A stretch of DNA of 6,438 bases from an uncultured Erysipelotrichales bacterium. Its GTDB lineage: Bacteria > Bacillota_I > Bacilli_A > Erysipelotrichales > Coprobacillaceae. Below, one piece after another: positions 1 through 6,320 of the stretch. The notes under the pieces are model-generated. The model was not told where the DNA came from and made no database searches. It saw only the letters and a program-made list of their open reading frames with translations. The translations under genes and the position numbers were made by a program. The stretch's first letter is position 1, and the number at the start of each line of letters is the position of its first letter. The stretch lies in the NCBI GenBank assembly GCA_934754755.1, contig CAKVJS010000069.1, forward strand, positions 1-6,438, read 5' to 3'.

Positions 1-755
1 AAGATAGGTCTAGCTTTATTTTCATATACTGCTTCTTCCAATTGGTCGTCTATATCTTTAGCTACGGCTTGAATATGTTCATTTTCTTCCAAAGCTACCT
101 TTTTATCTTCCTTAGACGATACATTGACCGGTGTATCATCCGATGATGCTACAACTTCCACTTTCTTATCCTCCATTTGATGCTCTCCTTCCCCTTTATG
201 TTGTTTACTTGAGGTATCCACATCTACTTTTACTTGTTTTATTGTCTTATCTTCTTGTACTTGTTTTGTCGCCTTATCTTCTTGTACTTGTTTTGTTTCC
301 TTCGCGGTAGTTTGAATAGGATCTACTCGCAAATCCGTAATCGGTTGGGCATCCACTTGTAATAATGGATCTTTCTTCATCAATGATTCTATTTCTTCGA
401 CTTGTTGGTGATCTTGTACATATCGATCTTCTCCTGTTACAACCCCTTGAACACTAGCTTCAATCGTAACACTAATCTTATCTTTATTTATCACATAATC
501 AAAATCTTCTACTTTAATACAGAAATCGCGCTGATCTATAATTTTATCAAAAGTAGCTAAAATATCGAGTTCTAACACTTCTTCAAATGTATGTTTATTA
601 TTATTTTGATATTCTCCTTTTATAATTAAGTTACCAACGGCCCGAATCCCCTCATTTTCGATCTTATAGTTTATCGATTCATCAACAGACATAGCTAATA
701 ATTCCTGTAACGGATGTTGTAAACGAATAACCTTTTCTAAATATATCTTTTGCAT
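1..755 (-). CDS. SpoVID-like spore coat morphogenetic protein, N-terminal part (runs off window)
   Basis: An open frame of 251 codons starts at ATG 755-753 and reaches the window edge without a stop, so the 3' end is missing. The start is fixed by an AGGAGG ribosome binding site six bases upstream. Residues about 1-105 form a compact beta-rich domain; GNLIIKGEY (41-49) and FDYVINKDKISVTIEA (85-100) recall the N-terminal domain of Bacillus SpoVID, which has a similar G-x-L-x-x-x-GEY stretch and an FDYQL...ILTIQA segment. In Bacillus SpoVID directs encasement of the forespore by coat proteins and ends in a LysM domain. From about residue 110 the protein becomes a charged, low-complexity linker rich in K, E, D and Q, with a nine-residue repeat at 152-178; this also matches SpoVID architecture. 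Position agrees: spoVID lies a few genes after ysxC in Bacillus, beyond the hem genes. The match is from remembered sequence, and the diagnostic C-terminal LysM domain lies outside the window. A generic LysM/SPOCS-type envelope protein is the alternative. Confidence 0.75.
   Translation of the reverse strand, partial: MQKIYLEKVIRLQHPLQELLAMSVDESINYKIENEGIRAVGNLIIKGEYQNNNKHTFEEVLELDILATFDKIIDQRDFCIKVEDFDYVINKDKISVTIEASVQGVVTGEDRYVQDHQQVEEIESLMKKDPLLQVDAQPITDLRVDPIQTTAKETKQVQEDKATKQVQEDKTIKQVKVDVDTSSKQHKGEGEHQMEDKKVEVVASSDDTPVNVSSKEDKKVALEENEHIQAVAKDIDDQLEEAVYENKARPI
219..296 (-). repeat. 27-bp tandem repeat coding nine-residue units in the SpoVID-like linker
   Basis: Two copies of a 24-base block (246-269 and 273-296) are identical and spaced exactly 27 bases apart. 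A third, degenerate copy occupies about 219-242. In the protein they give KETKQVQED, KATKQVQED and KTIKQVKVD (residues 152-178). The period is a multiple of three, so copy-number change would keep the reading frame. It lies in the low-complexity linker and is likely a product of local duplication. Confidence 0.85.
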
Positions 756-761
756 ATTTTA

Positions 762-767
762 CCTCCT
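762..767 (-). promoter_or_regulatory. Ribosome binding site of the SpoVID-like gene
   Basis: The minus strand reads AGGAGG followed by six bases (TAAAAT) and ATG. This full-consensus Shine-Dalgarno sequence at ideal spacing fixes the start codon at 755-753 even though the gene is incomplete in the window. Confidence 0.85.
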
Positions 768-772
768 ATCTA

Positions 773-800
773 ACTGTATGCCAAAAATCGTAAACTATGA
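773..800 (-). promoter_or_regulatory. Candidate sigma-E-type sporulation promoter for the SpoVID-like gene
   Basis: The minus strand carries CATACAGT at 780-773, a full match to the sigma-E -10 consensus CATACAnT as I recall it. TCATAGT at 800-794 is close to the -35 consensus (kmATATT), with one mismatch. The spacer is 13 bases, about one shorter than the usual 14-15, and the predicted transcript start would fall almost on the ribosome binding site, leaving a very short leader. The site lies between a terminator and a gene whose Bacillus counterpart is controlled by sigma-E, which supports the reading. A weak sigma-A alternative (TTTTCA, 17 bp, CATACA) is visible but poorer. Confidence 0.45.
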
Positions 801-812
801 AAATGTTTTAAT

Positions 813-843
813 AAAAATAAAAAAAGGATCCATCATGGGTCCT
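813..843 (-). terminator. Intrinsic terminator of the tig-lon-ysxC operon
   Basis: The minus strand forms the hairpin AGGACCC-ATGAT-GGATCCT (843-825), with one mismatch or bulge in a seven-pair stem, followed by T7 A T5 (825-813). The left arm overlaps the last bases of the ysxC stop codon. The placement separates the house-keeping operon from the SpoVID-like gene. Confidence 0.65.
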
Positions 844-1438
844 ATTCTTCCAATTGACAAAGTTGTAAAATATGTTGCCAAGTCTCATCCACACCTAGTT
901 TTTTTAAACTTGAAAAACGAACAAATCGATCTCGCTCCTTCATGTGTAGTGTTTCTTTAATTAATTTCTCTTGTTTAAATCGTTCATTTCGTTTTAATTT
1001 ATCTTCCTTCGTAGCTACAATAATGACCGGCAGCTTATAATAGGTGACATACTCATACATGGCAATATCATCTTTCGTTGGTTTATGTCGGAAATCAACA
1101 AGTAGTATCATCCCTTTCAAGGTTTCCCGTTTTGAAATATACGTATCCATCATTTGTCCAAACGATTCTTTAATGGCATCGTTCACTTTTGCATAACCAT
1201 ATCCTGGTACATCAACAAAACGCAATTGATCGTTGATCGAAAAGAAATTCAACGTTCTTGTTTTCCCCGGTGTTCCCGATACCTTAGCCAATCCATGACG
1301 ATGCAACATAGTATTAATAAAACTGGATTTACCAACATTACTTCTACCAGCCAAACAAATCTCTGGTAGATCTGCCTCCGGCCATTGCGACTCCCAAGCA
1401 GCTGACAATAAATACTCTGCGCTTTTTATCCTATACAT
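842..1438 (-). CDS. ysxC: Ribosome biogenesis GTP-binding protein YsxC/EngB (YihA)
   Basis: A 198-residue TrmE-Era-EngA-like GTPase, close to the 195 residues of Bacillus YsxC. It helps late assembly of the 50S ribosomal subunit in the cytoplasm and is essential in several Firmicutes. The G motifs are in order: G1/P-loop GRSNVGKSS at 31-39, the GTPGKTRTLNFF switch region (G2) at 55-66, G3 DVPGYGYA at 76-83, G4 TKED at 143-146 (usual family form TKAD), and G5 SSLKKLG at 177-183. All nucleotide-binding residues are present. The ATG at 1438-1436 is preceded by AAGGGGG at 1452-1446 with a seven-base spacer. It lies 41 bases after lon, with a small hairpin between, and ends in a terminator that overlaps its stop codon. 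Location directly after lon is the same as in Bacillus. Confidence 0.97.
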   Translation of the reverse strand: MYRIKSAEYLLSAAWESQWPEADLPEICLAGRSNVGKSSFINTMLHRHGLAKVSGTPGKTRTLNFFSINDQLRFVDVPGYGYAKVNDAIKESFGQMMDTYISKRETLKGMILLVDFRHKPTKDDIAMYEYVTYYKLPVIIVATKEDKLKRNERFKQEKLIKETLHMKERDRFVRFSSLKKLGVDETWQHILQLCQLEE

Positions 1439-1445
1439 AGTAATA

Positions 1446-1452
1446 CCCCCTT
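1446..1452 (-). promoter_or_regulatory. Ribosome binding site of ysxC
   Basis: AAGGGGG lies seven bases before the ysxC ATG. It has a run of five G rather than the AGGAGG used by its neighbours. It comes 12 bases after the lon-ysxC hairpin, so it stays accessible when that hairpin forms. Confidence 0.65.
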
Positions 1453-1458
1453 AACCGC

Positions 1459-1481
1459 AAGAAAGGTAGCCTTAGCTACCT
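1459..1481 (-). terminator. Hairpin between lon and ysxC, probable weak or partial terminator
   Basis: The minus strand reads AGGTAGC-TAAG-GCTACCT (1481-1464), a perfect seven-pair stem with a four-base loop, followed by TTTCTT. It begins within the lon stop codon. The U-tract is short and interrupted, so read-through into ysxC is expected. It could act as an attenuator or as a 3'-end stabiliser/processing site that lowers ysxC output relative to lon. Confidence 0.5.
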
Positions 1482-3801
1482 ATATATTTACCATAGCGTG
1501 TTCAATCACTGTATCAATGCGATCTGCCACTATAATTTCTAATTCTTTGCGTACACTTTCTGGTATATCATCAATATCCTTTTGATTATCTTTTGGAATA
1601 ATAATCTTTTTAATTCCCGAACGGTGTGCAGAAATAGATTTTTCTTTCAATCCACCAATCGGTAATACTTCACCACGTAAAGTGATTTCACCCGTCATAG
1701 CAACATCATTGCGAACCGGCTTATTTTGTAAGGCAGAATAGATGGCCGTCGTTAAGGTAACCCCAGCACTTGGTCCATCCTTTTTAACAGCTCCCTCTGG
1801 TGCATGAATATGAATATCAATTTTATCAAAAGCAACATCTGATAAACCATACTTGTCCGTATTCGCTTTTAAGTAATCCAAAGCAATGCTTGCGGATTCC
1901 TTCATGACATCACCCAATTGTCCGGTAATAATCGATTTACCAGAACCTTTAAAATAGGTAACTTCAATCGGTAATATATCTCCACCAAATTGCGTATAGG
2001 CCATACCAGTGACAATACCTACTTGTGGTGTCTGTAACTGTTTTGTATGTTCAAAAGGTGCTTTTCCTAAATACTCTTCAAGCTTTTTAATATTCACATT
2101 AATTCGTTTACTGTTTTTCTTAATGACTTGTAAAACGGCTTTACGGCATATTTTAGCCAGTAATCTTTCTAATTCCCGTACACCGGCTTCTCTTGTATAA
2201 TGTTGAATAATATGCATTAAAGCTCCGTCCGCAAACTTTAATTGCGACTTTGTTAGGCCATGGGCTTGTAATTGTTTTTCAATTAAATACCCTTTTGCAA
2301 TCATTAACTTTTCTTGTTCCGTATACGAAGATAATTCGATGATTTCCATACGATCACGCAAAGGTGCTGGTATGTTACCTAGATCATTTGCGGTCGCGAT
2401 AAATAGCACATTTGATAAATCATATGGTTCCTCTAGATAATTATCCGAAAAGCGAACATTTTGTTCAGGATCCAATACTTCCAACATAGCACTAGTTGGA
2501 TCCCCTTTATAATCGCTCGACATTTTGTCAATTTCATCCAGTAAGAATACCGGATTGACAACGCCTGCCTTCTTCATTCCTTGAATAATACGTCCAGGCA
2601 TAGAACCTAAATAGGTACGACGATGTCCTCGTACTTCGGATTCATCTTTAACACCACCTAGGGATGCACTAACAAATTCTCTTTTCAAGGCTTGGGCAAT
2701 ACTTTTGGCTAGGGAAGTTTTCCCTACACCTGGTGGCCCGGCTAAACAAATAATTGGCGCCTTTAACGATTGAGTCATCTGTTTTACAGCAATATGTTCA
2801 ATAAATCGTTCTTTTACCTTCTCTAATCCATAATGTTGGGCATTTAGAATTCTTTCCACATCGACAATATCTTCATTATCTTTGGTTTCTTGATACCAAG
2901 GGATTTTCATTACCCAATCAATATATGTTCGCACCACATTAGCTTCTGAAGAAGCAGCTGGCATCGTTTCAAAGCGGCGCAATTCTTCTTCCACTTTGTT
3001 TTTGACATATTCTGGGTAGGGGTGGTTGTTGAGTTCTTCTCGGATGCTATCGGCATCATCTTCTTTTGGAACACTATCCCCTAATTCTTCTTTAATCGCT
3101 CGTAATTTTTCTCGCAAGTAGTATTCTTTTTGATTTTCATCAATACTGTCCTTTACCTTACGATTTATATCATCCTCGATTTCCGTGATTGCTCGTTCTG
3201 ATTCAATCGCATGAATAACTGCTAATAGTCGTTGGTTGATATTTAATTCAGCTAGTAATTCTTGTTTACTATCGAGATCGATAGGAATATACTGGCTCAA
3301 TGTATCAGCTAGTAAACCAGCAGATACACCGGTTGTGATTCGTGTCATGGAATCCCTTGGTAAACTAGGGGCTCCTCGCTTACTAGCCTGTTCAAAATAG
3401 GACATAGCCTTTCTAACCAAGGCGATTTCTTCTTGTCTATCATTCACAATATCATCTAGTATTTCTACCGATGCAATAATCGCCTCTTCTTCTTCCATAA
3501 AACTATGTATAGCGACACGTCTTTCACCTACCACCGTTAATTTGATCGTTCCAGAACTTCTTTGGACCTTTTTTTCAACCCTACAGATGGTCCCAACATG
3601 ATAAACATTATCATAGCTCGGTAAATCCATGGTTGGATCAATCTGCGAAACAAAAACAATATTACTATCGTATTTTTCAGATAAATCAATAGCCCGCAAA
3701 CTAACGGGTCGTCCAACATCTAATGTTAGTCGATTATCAGGAAAGACAAGCATCCCCCTCGTACATATAACAGGTAAAGTTAATACCGTGTTTTTACTCA
3801 T
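1480..3801 (-). CDS. lon: ATP-dependent protease LonA
   Basis: A full-length 773-residue LonA (Bacillus LonA is about the same length), a cytoplasmic hexameric AAA+ serine protease that degrades misfolded and short-lived regulatory proteins. The order is N-terminal substrate-binding LAN domain (about 8-200), helical linker (200-300), AAA+ module and C-terminal protease. Visible motifs are Walker A GPPGVGKT 355-362, Walker B FLLDEID 419-425, sensor-1 in ATAND 469-473, arginine finger R484 in LRDRME and sensor-2 R542. In the protease domain, KDGPSAG gives catalytic Ser678 and GGLKEK gives Lys721. Their 43-residue spacing equals that of the E. coli S679/K722 dyad. All catalytic residues are intact. 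There is no membrane segment, so this is LonA and not LonB. ATG 3801-3799 has AAGGAGG seven bases upstream. It follows tig by 29 bases with no terminator or promoter that I can see, hence co-transcription. No CtsR or CIRCE operator was seen upstream. Confidence 0.98.
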   Translation of the reverse strand: MSKNTVLTLPVICTRGMLVFPDNRLTLDVGRPVSLRAIDLSEKYDSNIVFVSQIDPTMDLPSYDNVYHVGTICRVEKKVQRSSGTIKLTVVGERRVAIHSFMEEEEAIIASVEILDDIVNDRQEEIALVRKAMSYFEQASKRGAPSLPRDSMTRITTGVSAGLLADTLSQYIPIDLDSKQELLAELNINQRLLAVIHAIESERAITEIEDDINRKVKDSIDENQKEYYLREKLRAIKEELGDSVPKEDDADSIREELNNHPYPEYVKNKVEEELRRFETMPAASSEANVVRTYIDWVMKIPWYQETKDNEDIVDVERILNAQHYGLEKVKERFIEHIAVKQMTQSLKAPIICLAGPPGVGKTSLAKSIAQALKREFVSASLGGVKDESEVRGHRRTYLGSMPGRIIQGMKKAGVVNPVFLLDEIDKMSSDYKGDPTSAMLEVLDPEQNVRFSDNYLEEPYDLSNVLFIATANDLGNIPAPLRDRMEIIELSSYTEQEKLMIAKGYLIEKQLQAHGLTKSQLKFADGALMHIIQHYTREAGVRELERLLAKICRKAVLQVIKKNSKRINVNIKKLEEYLGKAPFEHTKQLQTPQVGIVTGMAYTQFGGDILPIEVTYFKGSGKSIITGQLGDVMKESASIALDYLKANTDKYGLSDVAFDKIDIHIHAPEGAVKKDGPSAGVTLTTAIYSALQNKPVRNDVAMTGEITLRGEVLPIGGLKEKSISAHRSGIKKIIIPKDNQKDIDDIPESVRKELEIIVADRIDTVIEHAMVNI

Positions 3802-3808
3802 GGATCTT

Positions 3809-3815
3809 CCTCCTT
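3809..3815 (-). promoter_or_regulatory. Ribosome binding site of lon
   Basis: AAGGAGG with a seven-base spacer to the lon ATG. It occupies most of the short tig-lon gap and confirms the lon start. Confidence 0.85.
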
Positions 3816-3830
3816 TTATAAAAAAGTATT

Positions 3831-5114
3831 TTATTTAGAAACATTATCCATTACTAATGTTAAAGCTTTTCTGCTTAATAAATCGTGCTCGATACGATCC
3901 ATGTTTTTTGCAAATACTTTACGTATTTCTTCTACATCTTTTTCATAGTAACTAGCAATTTCCTTTATTTCATTTTCTACATCCTCGTTTGATGCTTCTA
4001 ATTTTTCTTCCTTAATAATAGCTCGTAAAATAGCATTTAACTTCACTCGATCAATGGCTTGTGGCTTCATTGTCTCCAATAAAGCATCTTTACTTTGTCC
4101 TGTGAATTGTTCATACATTTCAAAATTAAGACCTTGTTTTTGTAGATTTTGTTCCATTTCTTGCATCATGATATTACATTCTTCTTGGACTAACGCCTCA
4201 CTGTCCTCTACTTGCGAATTTTCAATAAGTGCTTTAAAGACATCTTCTTGAAAACTACGTTCTACTTCACTTTCTTTATTGGCTTGTAATTTTTCTTGGA
4301 TATGCGTTTTTAATTGTTCTAATGTTTCCACTCCATCAATATTTACATCTTTCGCTAATTCATCATCGATAGCAGGTAATGTTTTTCTTTTTATTTCGTG
4401 TAATTTCACTTGGAACACGGCTTCCTTACCAGCTAGATCGGTTTGTTGGTACTCGCTTGGGAAAGTAACCGTAATATCCTTTTGTTCTGCTACTTTCATA
4501 CCAACGACTTGTTCTTCAAAACCAGGAATAAAAGACCCAGATCCAATTTCTAATGTATAATTTTCACCGGCTCCACCTTCAAAGGCTTCTCCATCAACAA
4601 ATCCTTTAAAATCAATAATAGTGGTATCGCCAGATTCTACAACACCATCTTCCTTATTCGATAATTCCGCAAATTGTTGTTGGTAATCATGCAAAGCATG
4701 TTCGATATCTGCCTCAGTAACAGCAGCTTCTTTTTTCGTTACTTCTAATCCTTTATATTTACCTAATGTAACTTCTGGTTCTACCGGTACGGCAATCTTA
4801 ACGACTAATTCTTCAGCGTTTACTTTATCAATACTTACGCTTGGTTGGGCAATTGGCGTCACCTTTGCGCTAGATAGTATTTCCATATATTGTTTTTGTA
4901 ATAAACTATCCATTGCCTTTTCGTAAACAGAGGCTTGTGAGACTTTTGATTTCACTAATGCCTTCGGCGCCTTTCCTGGTCTAAACCCATGTATATTCAC
5001 ATTCTTAGCTAACGTTTGTAACGCTTGTTCTTGGGCTGTTTGCCACTCTTCACTGGCGAATGTTACTTCTATTTCTGTCGTCGCATTTTTAAGTCTTGTG
5101 CTAGTTGCTTTCAT
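3831..5114 (-). CDS. tig: Trigger factor, ribosome-associated chaperone and peptidyl-prolyl isomerase
   Basis: A 427-residue protein of normal trigger factor length. It binds the 50S exit site near L23 and shields nascent chains. The N-terminal ribosome-binding domain (about 1-112) carries the signature GFRPGKAP at 43-50. The FKBP-like isomerase domain lies at about 155-245 with GDTTIIDFKGFVDGEAFEGG (162-181) and GSFIPGFEEQVVGM (193-206). The helical C-terminal chaperone arms fill 245-427. All three domains are intact. The ATG at 5114-5112 is preceded by AAGGAG with a six-base spacer, and a sigma-A promoter lies just upstream, so tig is the first gene of the tig-lon-ysxC unit. In Bacillus clpX and lonB follow tig; here lon follows directly. 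Confidence 0.98.
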   Translation of the reverse strand: MKATSTRLKNATTEIEVTFASEEWQTAQEQALQTLAKNVNIHGFRPGKAPKALVKSKVSQASVYEKAMDSLLQKQYMEILSSAKVTPIAQPSVSIDKVNAEELVVKIAVPVEPEVTLGKYKGLEVTKKEAAVTEADIEHALHDYQQQFAELSNKEDGVVESGDTTIIDFKGFVDGEAFEGGAGENYTLEIGSGSFIPGFEEQVVGMKVAEQKDITVTFPSEYQQTDLAGKEAVFQVKLHEIKRKTLPAIDDELAKDVNIDGVETLEQLKTHIQEKLQANKESEVERSFQEDVFKALIENSQVEDSEALVQEECNIMMQEMEQNLQKQGLNFEMYEQFTGQSKDALLETMKPQAIDRVKLNAILRAIIKEEKLEASNEDVENEIKEIASYYEKDVEEIRKVFAKNMDRIEHDLLSRKALTLVMDNVSK

Positions 5115-5144
5115 ATTCTTCTCCTTGTTTTTGTATCAAAACGT

Positions 5145-5173
5145 ATTATATACTAATATGTGTTGTTATTCAA
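5145..5173 (-). promoter_or_regulatory. Sigma-A promoter of the tig-lon-ysxC operon
   Basis: The minus strand has -35 TTGAAT (5173-5168), a 17-base spacer and a perfect -10 TATAAT (5150-5145). Transcription would start near 5137, giving a leader of about 22 bases that holds the AAGGAG ribosome binding site (5126-5121). No CIRCE or CtsR-type repeat overlaps it, so expression is probably house-keeping. Confidence 0.8.
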
Positions 5174-5180
5174 CTGTTAT

Positions 5181-5204
5181 AAAGTGCATGGTATCAAACC
5201 ATGC
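5181..5204 (-). terminator. Hairpin after the TPR gene, probable weak terminator
   Basis: GCATGGT-TTGAT-ACCATGC forms a perfect seven-pair stem (5204-5186) with a five-base loop, seven bases past the TPR stop codon. Only a poor T-run (ACTTTATAA) follows, so termination is likely partial and some read-through into tig is possible. The hairpin lies directly upstream of the tig promoter. Confidence 0.5.
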
Positions 5205-5211
5205 CATCTAA

Positions 5212-6135
5212 CTAAAAGGCAATACTTGTTATAATAGAGAGCCAATCCATAATATCTTCCTTATTGGTATTATAGAGGACTTCCACTTCTTCTATTTCGA
5301 TATCGATATATTGTAAAGTTGCTAAATGATAATGAATCGCGGCAGCCAACGCTGGATATAACCCTTCGTCTATATAACGGGGATAGGCAAAGTAAAGATA
5401 GAAACTTAAAAACTGTTCACAAAGTTGATATAGGCTTGGATTTTCATCCTCCAACGTACTTTGTAACAACCCGATCACTTCTTGTGCTATTTCCTGCAAT
5501 AATACCATAGGTGCATAGCTCGGATTGACAACATAGGTCTCTTCCCCTTTTATAATTTCGATTTCCTCATCAATCTCCTGTTCAATTAGAACCTCAAAAA
5601 GCAATGATTTAACGATATTGGATTTATTAGGATCTCTTAGAAATTGACGAATGATGGGAACTAAGGGGCGAATATTCATCGTTTGCATCTGTTCAATAAT
5701 CATATATAGTACGTCTTCATCGGTTTGTTCCTTTTGCAAAGCAACCTCAATATCCTCCAAAGATAGGGCAGTATATTGGATCCCTTCGTTAGCTTCCCTT
5801 TTTGCGAGCAATAGATCATCGTAGGCCGTATTAAATACAGTTTCATATTGTTGGGGAATATAAGGCATCGATAGTTCCGCAATCAACAAGTCTATGGCCG
5901 TATCGTACTCTTCTAATTCCTTAAGAATGGATATATACATCGCCACCACATCATAATAGGTTGTCGATGCTTGATCCTTGGCCTTTTCCGCCTCTTTTTT
6001 AGCTTGTTGGTATTCTTCTAATCCATATAAACAAATTAACCGGGATAACCGATTTACTTCGGTAGATGTATCCAACAAAGCAAGCGCCTCTTTATATTGT
6101 TTGTTTTCAATATATTCTTCTATCATCTTAGTCAT
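5212..6135 (-). CDS. TPR/alpha-solenoid protein, YsoA-like by position, function unknown
   Basis: A 307-residue, strongly acidic, almost entirely helical cytoplasmic protein with no signal peptide or membrane segment. The N-terminal half shows degenerate tetratricopeptide helix pairs: IEEYIENKQYKEALALLD (5-22), about 28-53, and a pair spanning 60-88 (YYDVVAMYISILKELEEYD then AIDLLIAELSMP). The middle LRDPNKSNIVKSLLFEVLIEQ (166-186) followed by a VVNP motif (202-205) is a pattern I associate with Firmicutes TPR proteins encoded beside tig, such as Bacillus YsoA. TPR solenoids usually bind other proteins; no catalytic motif is seen, and the partner is unknown. Its start overlaps the stop of the 47-aa gene by eight bases (ATGACTAA), so translation is probably coupled. 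Met1 is only two bases from the GAGGA site and Met4 is eleven, so the start could be either, a difference of three residues. The gene is followed by a hairpin and the tig promoter. Confidence 0.88.
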   Translation of the reverse strand: MTKMIEEYIENKQYKEALALLDTSTEVNRLSRLICLYGLEEYQQAKKEAEKAKDQASTTYYDVVAMYISILKELEEYDTAIDLLIAELSMPYIPQQYETVFNTAYDDLLLAKREANEGIQYTALSLEDIEVALQKEQTDEDVLYMIIEQMQTMNIRPLVPIIRQFLRDPNKSNIVKSLLFEVLIEQEIDEEIEIIKGEETYVVNPSYAPMVLLQEIAQEVIGLLQSTLEDENPSLYQLCEQFLSFYLYFAYPRYIDEGLYPALAAAIHYHLATLQYIDIEIEEVEVLYNTNKEDIMDWLSIITSIAF

Positions 6136-6271
6136 CTTCCTCGAAAGTAAGGTGATACTCTTGTTTCACTTTCGCTTTATTTTTCTCTTGTTGTTTTTGG
6201 AGATCTTCAATAATTGTAGTATATGTTTTCGGTTTATCGGTTGACCCGAAAGAATCATCTTTTTCTGGCAT
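6128..6271 (-). CDS. 47-residue charged small protein, unknown function
   Basis: ATG 6271-6269 opens a 47-codon frame ending in TAA at 6130-6128. It is supported by an AAGGAG site with an ideal seven-base spacer, a strong sigma-A promoter about 20 bases upstream and an eight-base overlap of its stop with the TPR start. The product begins MPEKDDSFGSTDKPKTY, has a predicted helix of about residues 18-39 rich in K, Q and E (IIEDLQKQQEKNKAKVKQEY), and ends in an acidic tail, LTFEEDD. No cysteines, membrane segment or signal peptide are visible. I do not recognise a family. The arrangement suggests it works with, or sets the translation level of, the TPR protein. It could alternatively be a leader ORF whose only role is coupling. 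Confidence 0.75.
   Translation of the reverse strand: MPEKDDSFGSTDKPKTYTTIIEDLQKQQEKNKAKVKQEYHLTFEEDD
6138..6142 (-). promoter_or_regulatory. Weakly placed ribosome binding site of the TPR gene
   Basis: GAGGA lies inside the last codons of the 47-aa gene, two bases before Met1 and eleven before Met4 of the TPR protein. Neither distance is ideal, which fits translation that depends on ribosomes finishing the upstream small ORF. Confidence 0.45.
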
Positions 6272-6278
6272 ACAATCA

Positions 6279-6284
6279 CTCCTT
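6279..6284 (-). promoter_or_regulatory. Ribosome binding site of the 47-aa gene
   Basis: AAGGAG followed by seven bases and ATG. Its near-ideal form is the main reason to accept this short frame as a translated gene. Confidence 0.8.
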
Positions 6285-6291
6285 CTTATAC

Positions 6292-6320
6292 ATTCTATCA
6301 AATATAAAAAGCTTTGTAAA
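6292..6320 (-). promoter_or_regulatory. Sigma-A promoter of the small-protein/TPR operon
   Basis: The minus strand has -35 TTTACA (6320-6315), a 17-base spacer ending in TGA, and -10 TAGAAT (6297-6292). The TGn before the -10 makes it an extended -10 promoter. Transcription would begin near 6285, leaving a leader of roughly 14 bases. It starts immediately after the tRNA terminator. Confidence 0.8.

Noticed and set aside
219..296. Short spaced repeats as a possible CRISPR
   Set aside because: The copies are directly adjacent with three-base gaps, keep codon phase and lie in a coding linker. There are no spacers.
778..960. Plus-strand open frame of 60 codons
   Set aside because: It overlaps the ysxC 3' end antisense, includes the terminator region, has no ribosome binding site and gives no recognisable protein. 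The same holds for the other plus-strand frames inside lon, tig and the TPR gene.
3537..3719. Minus-strand 60-codon frame inside lon
   Set aside because: It is a different frame of the lon coding sequence, with composition typical of a shadow and no independent start signals.
3802..3900. Separate promoter for lon within the end of tig
   Set aside because: TTTAAC and TAATGT-like words occur, but no pair has a 16-18 base spacing with a good -10.
5133..5200. GTATCAAA occurring twice (5133-5140 and 5191-5198) near the tig promoter as a possible operator
   Set aside because: Only eight bases are shared, in the same orientation and about 58 bases apart, and one copy forms part of the hairpin loop and arm. 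In AT-rich DNA this is likely chance.
5115..5211. CIRCE or CtsR heat-shock operator upstream of tig-lon
   Set aside because: I looked for the TTAGCACTC/GAGTGCTAA pair and for tandem GGTCAAA heptads; neither is present.
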